From Hawksworthiomyces lignivorus (lineage: Eukaryota; Ascomycota; Sordariomycetes; Ophiostomatales; Ophiostomataceae), in assembly GCA_002917075.1 (NCBI GenBank), contig NTMA01000050.1:1-64000 (forward strand): a DNA stretch of 64,000 nt, in the 5' to 3' direction. The position numbers and the translations under genes are program-made. Of this stretch, positions 1 through 11,271 are shown in pieces. Numbering within the stretch: the stretch's first letter is position 1; every line of letters begins with the position of its first letter. The notes beneath the pieces were generated by a model, which saw only the letters and a program-made list of their open reading frames with translations, did no database searches and was not told the DNA's origin.

Positions 1-872
1 TACTATTTTAGGTCATAACTAGGCTAGATTCTAACCTACTAACTAGTAAGTTATACCTTTCTGCTCAGAAAAATTCAACCTATATAACAGTGATGCTTAT
101 GTAAGCAGTAGGTCCAAGAATCCACCGTAACAATACAGTGTCCGATTTAACATAAGTTATTCTCATAAAACTATTTCTTTAACGTATATAATTTAGATTT
201 TTTTTATTATTTGTCTTTTTATTTTTTTTATTTCTAAAGTCGTATCAGACTTAAAACCAACCTCTAACAAAATTAAACTACTAAAACCTCTTATTAAACT
301 CTCGGAACACAAACTTACACTCGGTACTACTAAAAATACCAACCCCTAGTTCTTACATACCCCCAGAGACGAAGATCCCCTAATACAATCTCTTTAATTG
401 GTCAAATAAGTGGTCCCCCTAAAAAAATAAATTTAATAGCTAAAGAGTACTACCACAAATACAAAGTACTTCTATGAGACAAACCCCTCACTGCAGAGGA
501 CGCCAAAAATGGTCGCACTTGCCTACTGAAAATGGCGGCCAGAATAGCAGCTCCTACCTTTAACCTGTAAAATCCATCTTAAAAAGTAGTTTTACAAACA
601 AAAAAGGCTAGAAACACGGTCAATCAACAACAAAGAACAACCTTATATTATCTAATTTAAACAGACTATAACTTAGACAGACATTATAATATCTTTACAA
701 TCCTAAAAAGATCCTTATAAGTCAATTAAGTACAAAAACCCTTGTCGATTAGAGTTTAATCGTATTTATTAGCCAATCCTAACTATTTACGTCTAATCTA
801 GGTGGAACCCTCTGGGGCAGAAACCACCGCCTAATTAAGTGAAGATATTATTGTACATAATGAGATAGTCTG

Positions 873-913
873 AGTAGTAGTAGTAGTAGTAGTGGTGGTG
901 GTGGTGGTGGTGG
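873..913. repeat. (GTA)n-(GTG)n trinucleotide microsatellite
   Basis: About six tandem GTA/TAG units pass directly into about seven GTG/TGG units, then unique sequence. The two halves differ only by an A/G change at one position of the unit, so the tract is best read as one repeat whose units diverged by transition. No reading frame of a recognised gene crosses it. Confidence 0.85.
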
Positions 914-1004
914 CTAAACAAAGGGGATCGCAGTAGTGGTGAGTAGGGCTACGCCTGTGGCGTATCCTCCTCGAGTTGGCCTGCCAAGTTATACGCTGGT
1001 ATGC

Positions 1005-1041
1005 GCCCGCCCCGTTTGAGCCACCGCAGTACGGGGCGGGC
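1005..1041. repeat. Perfect 11-bp GC-rich inverted repeat
   Basis: GCCCGCCCCGT at 1005-1015 is the exact reverse complement of ACGGGGCGGGC at 1031-1041, leaving a 15-nt loop. It stands out because the surrounding kilobase is AT-rich. Possible roles are a structured RNA stem, a binding site for a dimeric regulator or a remnant of a mobile element end. No direct evidence separates these. Confidence 0.75.
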
Positions 1042-2491
1042 CGCCAGTCCTCCCGCGTTCAGGCGGTGATTCAGGTCAGCCGGAGTCTGGGGCTATACCG
1101 GAGGTTTTTCTGCCGCATCGGGGCAGTGACCCTAGTCGATTAGTCTGTACAAAACAGTGTAGCTGTACCACAGGAGCACATGAAAGCATACCCTCTAAGC
1201 AGGCTAGAGCAGGGATGACACAGGCATATGTCTCAAGAGTAAATTTCCCGTTGGGTATTTTCGTGTGGGATAATGGGTTGTTATTATTAGTCAACAAGTC
1301 CTAGCTACGTTAGAAACGTTAATTGATGTTACGATTCTGATATTTGCCTTCTTCTCCATCTGTGAGCCAGCGAAGTCGCAAGTCTTAAATGGAGCCTCGT
1401 CGGGAGTGGATCAAGCTAAGAGATATTCTTTCTGCAAGCTTGAAACTTTCTTCTGCCATGCCTTACGATATCAAAGAGCAGCCTAATACGTGCATGCTAA
1501 GAACTATCGCCACTTCTCTGTTTGTAAGCACTATCGGCCCGCAAATGGCTGCCGCCTGTGTACCGTACATGTAGTCAACTATCCCCTGACTAAACCTGAA
1601 GTAGATACTTCCCTTTTTGGAAATATCTTGATTCCCAAAATGGAGGGGCCTTTATTCTCTTCGATTCTGAAAAAAAAAGACCAGTAAATACAGACTTACC
1701 TTTTGCCCGTTTTATGATTCTAGAAAAAGGAAGACATAATATTCAAGTGCAGAATGCTCAGAGTATTTCTCGGTATTACATTGCTATTGATATGAAAGCG
1801 TCAATTTTCGTATGAGTTTGCAGTGTTACTCCGCACATTTACTCAAGCCGGGACACGCAATTCGTTACTACATGCCGCGACTCTTGGTGAGTTTAAATGG
1901 GCTTAAAAATTAGAAGAATACCTCCCCAGTAATTGAGATACAGAGAGTAGGTCACTAAGAACCTAGAAGCTCACCTCCTTCAGAGACTTCAAATGCTAGA
2001 TCGAAGACTTTTGGGGCCACGCAACTTTCGGAAGCTCATTTGTGGGACGGTTGCGGCTCGCCTCCGCCTTCGCATTTCATCGCGCTGTTAGAGATTAGGG
2101 CGGCACCTAGGCGGTTACTATCCTTGAATGAGGAAATCCAGTTGTTCTTTTGCCGAAGTATATTTATCCCAAAGGAGTATCATCACTAATCAATGGTGCG
2201 CCTCTTGAAGTCCGAGGATGCCGTAGCTACGACAAATCCAAAGCTTATGTTTTCAGCGCACCTATCTTACGTGGCTGGAGCTTGACCTGCAGTCCAACAG
2301 AAGCGTATCGGTTTCTTCCATTAGTAAGAGCCATTCCCCATTATTGCAGAAAACGTACCTATGCCTTACGTTGTGTTATACAACGAGTCTTAAATAGCGA
2401 CTGGGTCTTCAGCTACATGCAACAAGCGCTATAACTCTGTCTTAAGAAAAACAAGAAAAACAAGACAAAAGCGTTATTAATTTCTGCCTTC

Positions 2492-4096
2492 ATGGACACT
2501 ACAATTTTTACCAATGGGCGTTTCTTAACGCAGCAAACCGACCAAGAGACGAACATTGACTCGTCTAGTGCTATGATCGTCAAAGATGGGCGGATAAAAT
2601 ACGTTGGAAACGAAGACAACGCAGAAGTACAATTGGCTGAGCAGCGAGGCGCCGCAGTCACGGACCTCGGCAACCGCATTGTCATTCCCGGCTTCATAGA
2701 CGCCCATACTCATCTCCTGTTTTTTTGCTTTATCGATGCGTAGACTTGATTTAACCGAATGCAAATCGCTCCAGGAAATCCGGGAAGCTATCCGTCGCTA
2801 TGCTCAAGCCACCTTCCGTTCCACGAATAGCCAAGCACAGGTGGTTTGGGTCTAGCCAGCATGCTAGATGACCCCGATCCTCGGCCCATCTTTATCGAAG
2901 CTCTGGACCTCCATTCCTCCTGGTGCAACACCGCTGCTTTGCGGGAACTACCCGTTGAAGAGATCAAGGCCACTTGCGGCCACAATATTTTGTATGAAAA
3001 TGGAGTGCCAACCGGTCTGCTCGCGGAAGATGCCCATCTAAACTACGTTTTTCCCCACCTCGTCCAGATTTACAGCGCCGAGGAGAGGCAATCGGCGCTA
3101 GGAAACGCCTTCCAGGCCCTGGTCGAGGCCGGCTATACAGGTGCCATTGACATGGCCATGGATTCGAACGCATGGTCAGATTTACGCCGCTACCGCGAGA
3201 CGAAAGGTCTCCCTGTTCATATCGCGGCGTACTGGTTCATACCGTACAGCAAAGACAGCAACTTGCTAGATCAGTACGTGGACGAGGCTATCGCAATGCA
3301 TTGGCAATGGCATCCGTCTACCTTTCCTGAGTTTTGCGTGACGGGCATCAAGCTGGTCAACGATGGTTGCGTCGACGGCTGTACTGCGGCAATTAGCCGT
3401 CCCTATGCCGGCCAGACAGACTTGATGGCGCCGAATTGGCCGCCCGAAGCAATGAAAGCAGTGATTCGCCGTGCTGCAGATGCCGGGCTGCAGTGCGCTG
3501 TACATGCAGTTGGAGATGTTGCCATCAAACAGGTCGTCAATGCAACCGCCAAGTTGGAAACCCCCGGTGCGCGTCATCGCATCGAACATCTCCGGATCGC
3601 CTCCGAGGAAGACGCAAAGCGCCTGGGACAGCTCGGCATCATAGCTTCGATCCACCCTGTCCACTCAGACCCTGATATCTGCAGCGCGTAAGCTAACACC
3701 ATAGGTCCTCAACTGTGGGAGCGTGCTTTTCCATACCGGGAGTTCGCAGATGGCAGCGCCCGCCTTGCCATCGGCACAGACGCGCCAACGGCGAAGCATT
3801 TGCCGCTGCCCAATCTCTACAATGCCACTAGGCGTAAATCTGCTACGAACCCTTCGTTGTCCGAGAGAACACAGCTACGCAATGCCCTCACGCTTTCTCA
3901 GTCCATTGTGGCTGCCACCTTTGGTGCGGCGTATTCGCGCTTTGCAGAGGCATGGGTGGGAAGTCTGAAAAAAGGCCTGCAGGCAGATTTTGTTGCTCTT
4001 GGCGCGCAGTGGACGCCAGAGACGCTGCTACAGGGGCGGATGATGCAGACATGGGCAAAGGGGGTGAAGATTTTCGACGCAGAAGGGACAAATTGA
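2492..4096 (+). pseudogene. Decayed YtcJ-type amidohydrolase
   Basis: The locus is clearly related to the amidohydrolase-3 (YtcJ-like) family: the first segment has the metal-binding GFIDAHTH motif near residue 68, the middle segment has HAVGD and HRIEHL, and the last has DGSARLAIGTDAPT and a C-terminal KKGLQADFVAL box. The frame is broken in at least three places. A 7-T run at 2720-2726 shifts the frame, so the next block (RRLDLTECKS...) lies in frame +1. That frame ends at TAG 2853-2855, while the original frame resumes near 2843 with the expected RGW-type segment missing. An in-frame TAA lies at 3689-3691. A 17-nt GTAAG...CTAAC...TAG stretch at 3688-3704 looks like an intron but is too short, and removing it would break the frame. 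I read this as a pseudogene; sequencing error could explain the T-run but not all lesions. Confidence 0.8.
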
Positions 4097-5181
4097 TTAC
4101 ACCCCCCTCCCGGCCGTAGCCTAAGCTTTTAATTAGTCTCAGCGAACAGCCAGACTTAGACTACTCGTGTGCGGCCCTGACTAGCTTAGATATTCGATTT
4201 CCATACCAATTTAGATATGAAAGAAAATGCATCTCGATAAACTCTAATTCGTAGTGGTGTGAAAGGGCTGCTAGCTTCCGTTGGGTGAATCTGCCGCATT
4301 ACTCGCACTAGTCTGACAAATCTATGTAGAAGCGGTACTGGACGCCCTCAAGGGTCTCACCTCTCCCGCCTCACTAGTTGAGGGAGCTCATGTAGAGAGA
4401 AGAACGCTAAAAAGACCCTTTTCAAAACCAAAAGTACCCGTAGCTGCATTAGCTTGAACTAAAGAACTAAAATATTCTTTTTGTCCGACAGATGCTACAT
4501 GTTCCGTCAGCCATGATATTTACCGTGGCCAACACGCTCATGGATGGGCACAAAAAAATCATACGAATGATAGGTAACTTGCTATTGGTTCTCGGCGGAA
4601 ACCGGTCAACTTTTGATATAACATCCACCATCACGTTTATTTCAACGCATGGCCACAGTGTGTATAATGGGATCGTAGTTCCCGCTGAGTGCATCTCTCG
4701 TGTTCAAGCCCAGGAGCCAACGGCATTATCAATAGACCCATATAATAAAAATTGTAAATTGCCGCTCTCGAATGCCCCAATAAACTTTATAAAGTATTTC
4801 CCAAAGCGGTAAAATATAGATTTTTCCTAAAAAGACGTCCTGTATAGTGTGCTCGAGACAAGTCGCGATCATTAACTGCCGCTTCACGTTGTAAGCGAAA
4901 CCGTGGTGTAACTGAGAAGTGTATGACCGGGACTCCTGAGATTCTCGAAAGTTCCCAGTGGATTCGCTGCGTAATGTTTTATGCTTGGTCAACGAGCAAA
5001 TACTGAATTTTATTTCTAAGATGGGTTAAGAATCAGAACGGGTGAGTTGCATATAAAGAACCGGTTCGGCTTCTCTCCAACGATGAAGGAGAATCGTCAA
5101 CAACAAGAGCAGCATCAAACACATTACAGCAGCATTGAAACCAAACAGAACATCTTTGCACCAAATCATCCAACAATCACA
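4097..5181. other. Intergenic; promoter region of the OYE gene
   Basis: There is no recognised gene. Short open frames at 4492-4812 (+) and 4729-4992 (-) have no motif I know. A TATAAAG at 5052-5058 lies about 125 bases upstream of the start codon chosen for the next gene and is the best core-promoter candidate. Confidence 0.5.
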
Positions 5182-6746
5182 ATGTCTCCGGTTCGTTGGC
5201 CAGCCAAGCAGGTGGATGTTACTCCCCTGAAGCAGTCCCTGACTTTCCAGCCTTCTGGAAAAGTTGCTCAAAATCGTTTGATGAAGACTGCTATGACGGA
5301 AGGTTTGGGAAGCTGGGATGCTAAAGATCTAAAGAAGCGAGGCATTCCTACTGAAGGAGCTGTTGAGCTGTACAGACGGTAAGCACGCGTCCTTCGCATG
5401 CAGCGCACAAGAGAACCAGACGCTGATGCCATTTAGATGGGGCGAGGGTAAGAACACATACGGCATGATTGCCACTGGCAATATCGACATCGAGTATGAC
5501 TACCTTGATGCAATTGGCGACATGATCATTACGCTCGAGGACGGTTTCTCAGGCCTTCGATTCGAAAGATTCCAAGCCCTTGCAGCAGGTGGCAAGGCCA
5601 ATGGAGCGCTTATGATAGGCCAGGTTTCTCATCCCGGCAACCAGCTTCTCGCGCACATCCGTCCAGACACTATCTCCGCGAGCGACATCCAGCTCCGTGA
5701 GTGCTCCTGTTTTGACACTGAGTAAATAAAAGGTGCCTGTTAACATATCAATAGCGTCCCGCAAGGGCCCCTTTGGCGAGTTTTATGCGAAACCGCGGGC
5801 AGCTACCAAAGAGGACATCGACCATGTCGTAGCAGGCTTTGTTCATGCGGCCGAGTACCTCTCTAAGGCTGGTTTTGATGGAATGCAGCTGCACGCCGCT
5901 CACGGGTATCTCTTAGCTCAATTTCTGTCCCAAAGCATGAACAAGCGCACGGACGACTACGGCGGCTCCTTGCGCAACCGGCTGCGCATCATTATCGACA
6001 TTGGCAACGGCATCCGCGCGAACAAGCGCATTCCCAAGGATTTCATCTTTGGTATAAAGCTGAACAGCGTTGAGTTCCAGGATGAGGGAATGACGGCCGA
6101 GGAGGCGCGGGAGATTTGCGCTACTCTTCAAGATGAAGTCGGCTTTGACTACATTGAGCTCTCTGGCGGCAACTGGGCAGATTTTGACACCACCATGACG
6201 TGGGAGCGCGAGAGCACGAAGCGCCGCGAGTCCTTCTTTATCGAGTTTGCTGACCTCATTGTTCCCGCACTCGGAACTACGCCCCGGCGCACCAAGGTAT
6301 ATCTCACTGGCGGCCAGCGCAGCGCTTCCGCCATGGTTGACGCTCTGGAAGTTGTCGACGGCGTGGGAATTGCGCGACCGACCGCACAGGAGCCAAGATT
6401 CGCAACTGATATATTGAGTGGCCAGATTACTAGCGCTCTTAAGCCAATCAAGGAGCTGCAAGATATCCATATGGGACTTGGCCTGGCAGCTACACAGATC
6501 GGCCAAATCGCGAAAGGAGAGGAGCCTTTTGATGCGAGCGATGAAACACAGAGCAGGGCTTATCTGGCGGATCATGAGAAGTGGTACAATGCGATGATGT
6601 CAAGTAGTGATAACATGCAGTTTGATGGCTACATCAAGTTGTCCGCAGAAGCCTTATGGCCAAACCGCGTAACTTGTTTTAGATTCATAGATTATAGATT
6701 TCTTAATTTTTTATGTGGACACTGTTCTAATCAGATTCCAGTGTAA
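5182..6746 (+). CDS. NADH:flavin oxidoreductase, Old Yellow Enzyme family
   Basis: FMN-dependent ene-reductase-type TIM barrel of about 482 residues. Exons are 5182-5378, 5437-5696 and 5755-6746; both introns are 58 nt with GTAAGC and GTGAGT donors. Splicing restores the conserved DIQLPSRKGPFG run and a total length divisible by three. The N-terminal FMN-binding part has KVAQNRLMKTAMTEG. The active-site strand has QLHAAHGYLLAQF (the paired His of this family), followed by the NKRTDDYGGSLRNR signature. The start was placed at the ATG after CAATCACA, because upstream in-frame codons look like leader sequence. The end extends about 30 residues past the usual YIKLSA end with a hydrophobic, phenylalanine-rich tail, so the true stop could come from an unseen 3' intron. 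Substrate cannot be inferred. Confidence 0.88.
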
Positions 6747-7545
6747 ATAGATAGAATTTTGTCAAATTCATAGAATAATTAACCACTTATTTCGTTTCAC
6801 TTCCTCGCCGAGGCTATATGGCGTGCATGTACTGTTCGATGGGCCTTCATGTTAGGATTGTACTACTGTGACTGGTTCAGCGAACGGGTTTCCTCTGTGT
6901 GCTGTTGCCTCCTGCGCGAATACTTTACCAGCTGATCTGAAAATAAGCTTATCAGTTTTCATACGGTAAAGTTAATTTTTAAAATATTCTTCTATATTGA
7001 GAGACTTTTCTACTGTCATCTAATGAGAAGGTCGAGAGGGTGGGCCCGTTTCTATCCCTGGGACAACTCAGTGGAGCTGGCAGAACCAAACAGAAAAAAA
7101 GCTCTTTGGTCAACAACGCGATCAGTCACTATGCTATCCTCTCTTGCCACAACCCGCCAGGATTCGAATGGGGTCTATGGCTAAGGATTTATATAGACAT
7201 TTCACCTGCATTTGCTAGTTTACTGGCAGTTTTCTCCCCAAAAATCGATTCAATTTCACTCATTAACTTTTCTGTTATCATTTCTTGGGAAAGACTGTAT
7301 ACGAAAAGACTAGTTTCTCTGTTCGTTAAAGGAGCGGAAATTCCATCAATAGAGGCGGTGGTTTTTAATTCAACTATTTTCCTTAAAAGGCTGTAACAAT
7401 CGAGCCGTGTTTATCTTTCCGTTTCACTAACGAATAGTGACGTCTGATAACTTGCTTTCACCGGCTTTAGGCCCAAATTATGGCTTTGTTTCCATCCAGG
7501 TGACTTTATCTCAGTTAACGATCGTTGCTATCTCCCGTTCCTAGC
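6747..7545. other. Convergent intergenic region
   Basis: It lies between the 3' ends of the OYE gene and the polyproline gene. One open frame at 7040-7396 (118 codons) starts from a non-ATG codon, has no motif and a biased composition; I do not accept it as a gene. Nothing else is supported. Confidence 0.5.
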
Positions 7546-7899
7546 CTAACCGCGTGGAGGCGGGGGCCGGGGACCAATAGGGCCCGGAGGAGTTGGAGGC
7601 CTAGGAGGCCCCGGCGGCCCGGGAGGAGGAGGAGGAGGAGGAGGAGGAGGAGGAGGTGGCGGCGGCGGTGGAGGCGGAGGAGGAGGCGGTGGTGGGCCAG
7701 GTGGACGTGGTGGAGGTGGAGGCGGAGGTGGCGGAGGCGGCGGAGGAGGCGGCGGCGGCGGTAGACGTGGTGAAATATGATCACGTTTATTGCCGGAGTC
7801 GTCAGAACCGCCAGGCGAAAGCTGTTGCGTAGTGGGGAGCGCGAGGACGCCTTGGTTTAGAGCCAGTAAGGCTATAAAGGCAGTGTAGAAGAACTTCAT
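7546..7899 (-). CDS. Small secreted polyproline protein
   Basis: A 117-residue protein in one exon. Residues 1-20 are a typical signal peptide (MKFF, then a hydrophobic core ending VLA-LP), so secretion is likely. A KR dibasic pair at about residues 38-39 fits Kex2-type processing and would release a mature part starting DHISPRL. The rest is almost pure proline: two runs of about 18 and 25 prolines separated by RPPG, then a collagen-like GPPGPPRPPTPPGP tail. The coding strand is therefore a CCN-rich repeat, and the antisense frames give long Arg/Gly/Leu artefacts. A TATAAAA on the same strand sits 90 bases upstream. Function is unknown; a cell-wall or surface protein with a polyproline-II rod is plausible. 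Exact proline numbers may vary between strains or assemblies. Confidence 0.75.
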   Translation of the reverse strand: MKFFYTAFIALLALNQGVLALPTTQQLSPGGSDDSGNKRDHISPRLPPPPPPPPPPPPPPPPPPRPPGPPPPPPPPPPPPPPPPPPPPPPPPPGPPGPPRPPTPPGPIGPRPPPPRG

Positions 7900-7988
7900 G
7901 GTCGATGTTGTAGTATTCTTGTTGGATTAGTTTCTAGTTTGTTTATCAAAGGTAAATCTAGAGGTGTCTAGAGGAGGAAGAGTCTGGG

Positions 7989-7995
7989 TTTTATA
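7989..7995 (-). promoter_or_regulatory. TATA box of the polyproline gene
   Basis: TATAAAA read on the minus strand lies 90 bases before the ATG at 7899. The intervening leader is A/C-rich as is common for fungal 5' leaders. Confidence 0.5.
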
Positions 7996-8881
7996 AAAAT
8001 TTTCCATCCCTATCAGGGGGCCTCTCGCAAAATACCAAGTCATTTACTTTCTCAAAAATCCCTTGTGTTCCCTTACGACGGCCGCTGTGTAATAAGGACA
8101 TCATGAAGTTTTATTGAACGAGGGAGGAATCGCCCTTCGTGACGAAACGTTGCGATATATGTACACGCACAATTAATCATAATAACAAGTGAGATTAAAC
8201 CATAGTTGACACAAAGTGTCATAATCGCATGGAAAATTGAAGGACATTACTCATGATATGTAAACACGACCAACAAGATTATACATAAAAGCCTACATGA
8301 CATCAACAAACAACGAAATCGAAGCAATATTAAATAAAGACTAAGCAGATTTCAAATTTCTATTTTATTTCAGAATATTCCTTGAAATTGCGCTGTTACT
8401 AAATAGTCTCTTACGAATGTTTCAATAATTGGATGAGCACTTAGCAACTGAGTAGATGCAAGGTCGTTCTAGGACAGAAACCTATTTGTAGTCCTGCTCG
8501 GCGTCCTTCCGGAATTCACGTACTTCTTAGAAAAGGGATATTGTATGTAGGTAATGTAATGCACTTTGTATTGGCCTACGACTCAATGGAAATCAAGTTC
8601 GAGCTATAACAACAGATGGATGATGACAACGCAAGCCCACTAGAACAACAAGAAATAGAAACCAGGTAATATACGTATCATATACAGTATGGCTTTCCGC
8701 ATTATTTTAAGTAAGTCTCAAATACATCCCTTCTTTTTGCTCAGAGCAGGGAGATGAGACAAAGAAAACCAATATTTACCACATCACACTTTGTATATTT
8801 CAGCGATGTTGTAAATTTAAATTTGGGCCTTTTTCTTTTCTAGAGCTTTACTGGATTCAAAATTGTAACTTCTATCGCCCT
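7996..8881. other. AT-rich intergenic spacer
   Basis: It lies between the polyproline gene promoter and the 3' end of the hydroxyacid dehydrogenase. No open frame of note and no repeat was seen. Confidence 0.5.
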
Positions 8882-9988
8882 CTACTTAGACTTAATTTCT
8901 ATAACGGGTGAATTGGGTCTCCCATTTCTATAAAAAGCTCGAATGTTTTCGAAACACTCTTTTTCTGCTTTGTGATAAGCCAGATCTGTCAAACCACCGA
9001 GATGCGGCTGCATGACGGCCTTATCAGTTGCCAGGAAGTATGGGTTTATATCTGGTTCATTGCAGAACACATCCAAACCAGCTCGCGCCACTTTGCCAGA
9101 CTCCAGAGCTGTGATCAAAGTTGGTTCGTCAATTATGGCCCCTCTTGCCGTGTTGATCAGAAAGGCGCCGTCTTTCATTGCTGCAAATTCTGCCGTACTT
9201 ATCATATTTGTTGTTTCTGCATTGAGGGGACAATTAAGAGAAACAACATCGGAGCACCCGAGAAGTTCGTGCAGCGATGAACAGTACGTGGCGCCGTATT
9301 TTGCCTCTTCCGCTTCGGGTAGCTGGTTGCGATTGTAGTACTTGATCTTCATATTGAACGCGAGCGCCTTCTTGGCCATGTACTAAACGCCTTTGGTGAG
9401 CCTGTGCAATAAACGGGCAACATATAATGCCATGATATTACTAACTTTGCCGATGGCTCCCAGGCCTACAATCCCGAGTGTCAGTCCAGATGGATCTTTG
9501 GATGGTATTAAGCCAGGCGCAGACCGAAAAGTGCCAGCACGAATGCTCTTCTCCGCGTTACTCGAGTTTTTTAAAGCTCCTAACAGTAAGAACATAGCCA
9601 TATCAGCTGTCGCTTCTGCGACGGCATCAACGGTATTACAAAACCACATCCCTCTGCTTGCCATCCAGGCAACGTCAAACTCATTAAAGCCAGCGCTAGC
9701 AGATGTGATGATCTTGCAGCTCGGTACTAACGCTGCCAGAAGATCCTCATCAAATGGCTCGTAGGGCGGCGTGCCCATGCGAATGATAAACGCATCAATG
9801 GGACCATTTTTGGCGATGTCTGCCGGAAGCATTTGCTGGGTGGCTGCGCGGTCGTATGCATGGAGAACTGAGTAGTCGAATTCAGCACGGAAAGAGGACA
9901 GGTATTCTTCGCCAATGAACTTGGGTTCCCCGAGCGCAACAACGCGGGGCTTTCTGCCCAGTGCACCCTCTATGCTGCTGGCAGTCAT
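8882..9988 (-). CDS. D-isomer-specific 2-hydroxyacid dehydrogenase
   Basis: An NAD(P)H-dependent enzyme interconverting 2-oxo acids and D-2-hydroxy acids, about 347 residues. Exons are 9446-9988 and 8882-9382; the 63-nt intron has a GTTAGT donor and its removal joins GLGAIGK to YMAKKALAF. Visible features are the nucleotide-binding GLGAIG near residues 175-180, catalytic Arg in INTARGAIID (about 261), Glu in FCNEP (about 290) and the catalytic His in MQPHLGG (about 308). A start at 10162 would add 58 residues before the normal N-terminus (start codon not ATG), so the ATG at 9988 is preferred. It is divergent from the racemase gene across a 472-bp shared promoter, which suggests co-regulation. 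Fungal relatives are often called D-mandelate or hydroxyisocaproate dehydrogenases, but substrate is not decided here. Confidence 0.92.
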
Positions 9989-10460
9989 AGTCAGACAGCG
10001 AATTGAATAGCAAAAAAAGGTACAGAAGGGTAAAGTGGCTCGTCGGCTAGACAAACTCGTGATTGTGACGTTGATGCGTTCGATCTCTGAAGATAAATTC
10101 CGTATAAGTAACAAAGGTCGGCCGACCAAGATTGCGTCGGAGGGTCCCAGAGCTACTTTCACTGCTGCGACACAATTAGCGGCCGACTTAGGTCATTATG
10201 GAGCCCCGGCTTCTTCCGTGAATGGTCAACATTTGAGACCTTGGTTACACTATCACTTAGATGGTTAGCTGGCCATGCTAGGTAGCTCTGTGTCATTGCT
10301 GTTAAATGGGAGCTTGCGAAGAGGGGTTCTGGATATTAGAAAAAGGATATTTTGTCTTTTGCCGTATTTGTGTTCGCTTGTGAGAAAGACATCAATAAAT
10401 CCTCTTGCCAGCATATTTCCTTGAAACGTATTACCTTACTGGGCAATCCTCTTATACACG
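9989..10460. promoter_or_regulatory. Bidirectional promoter, dehydrogenase/racemase
   Basis: The 472 bases separate two divergent start codons, so both genes must be driven from here. I see no strong symmetrical operator by eye. Confidence 0.5.
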
Positions 10461-11271
10461 ATGTCTGCTCAACTCGACGGTCGTGATAAATCGGCCCTGC
10501 CTCCTATGGGGTTCATTGCTATCGATATCACATTTCATCGACCACGCGGAGACCCGTGGAACGCTGAAACATGGCCCTTCCCCATGATTCGTGTCCAAGC
10601 AGAAGGCTCAACAGAGTCCCAGGTTGTTCGAAAGGGCTCTTATGATTCCGGCTTTCTTGACAGATTCGTTGAGGCAGGGAAGCGTCTTGTTGAGCAAGGA
10701 TGTGTAGGGATTATCACAAGCTGTGGTTTTCTTATAATGGCTCAGCATGAGTACGTCCTTGTCCGATCAAATCCTTTTGTACGCGAAAACTAATATGGAG
10801 ATACATAGCTTGGCTGCCCGATTGCCAGTTCCAGTATGCACATCGTCTCTTCTTCAGCTCCCGTCTATTTTCGCAATTCTTCCACGTTCAAAGAAGGTAG
10901 GGGTTATCACATATGATGACTCAAGACTAGGAGAAGAGCATTTCCAGCAAGTTGGTATCTCATGGACTTCTGTATATGTCCGCAGCCCTCCACCAGGCGG
11001 GCCTCTGAGAAAGGTAATTGCGGATGGTGGTGAGTACGTTCATGCTGAGATCGCTACAGAATTATCTGGAGTGGCCAAACAGATGCTGGCAGATTATTCA
11101 GATATTGGAGCCATATTGCTGGAGTGTACTCAAATGTGTGTATGCGCAGATGAAATCCAAGCAAGCGTTGGGCCTGGTGTCCCGGTGTATGATGCTTACA
11201 CGAATGCGTGTTGGTTTTATTCGGGTCTGGTGAGACGACGGCCGGTAGCTTGGGGGGCTCCCGACACGTAA
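10461..11271 (+). CDS. Asp/Glu/hydantoin racemase family protein
   Basis: A cofactor-independent racemase/isomerase-type protein of 250 residues. Exons are 10461-10750 and 10809-11271; the 58-nt intron has a GTACGT donor, and splicing gives AQHDLAARLPVPVCTSS. The two catalytic-type cysteines of the superfamily are present: one in IITSCGF (about Cys88) and one in ILLECTQM (about Cys203). The family includes aspartate, glutamate and hydantoin racemases and maleate isomerase; the two-Cys layout supports activity but does not give the substrate. Its neighbours, a D-hydroxyacid dehydrogenase and further along a D-amino acid oxidase, make a D/L interconversion step plausible. Confidence 0.85.

Larger units (their letters stand above)
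1..2491. other. Gene-free AT-rich left edge
   Basis: No convincing gene is seen. The first 900 bases are strongly AT-rich with many TAA, TTA and TAG triplets on both strands, which resembles RIP-mutated or gene-poor fungal DNA. A short GC-rich island at about 930-1100 contains a perfect hairpin and follows a trinucleotide repeat (both listed separately). The remaining open frames are short, lack family motifs and mostly lack a good start. Part of 2100-2491 must serve as upstream sequence of the amidohydrolase relic. Confidence 0.6.

Noticed and set aside
3688..3704. 17-nt intron-like GTAAG...CTAAC...TAG in the amidohydrolase relic
   Set aside because: It is far below the size of a functional spliceosomal intron, and removal shifts the frame.
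4492..4812. 106-codon plus frame
   Set aside because: No recognisable domain and an equally long frame on the other strand; coding status not supported.
5913..6575. 220-codon minus frame
   Set aside because: It is antisense to the OYE barrel; no motif.
7120..7175. TTCGAAT (7163-7169) resembling a tRNA T-loop
   Set aside because: The flanking bases do not form a 5-bp T stem on either strand, and no matching D arm, anticodon arm or acceptor stem can be drawn.
7040..7396. 118-codon plus-strand open frame
   Set aside because: No ATG at its beginning, no family motif, and it lies in a convergent spacer.
7515..7784. Leu/Arg/His-rich and Arg/Trp-rich frames overlapping the polyproline gene
   Set aside because: They are shadow frames of the CCN repeat; only the minus frame with signal peptide makes sense.
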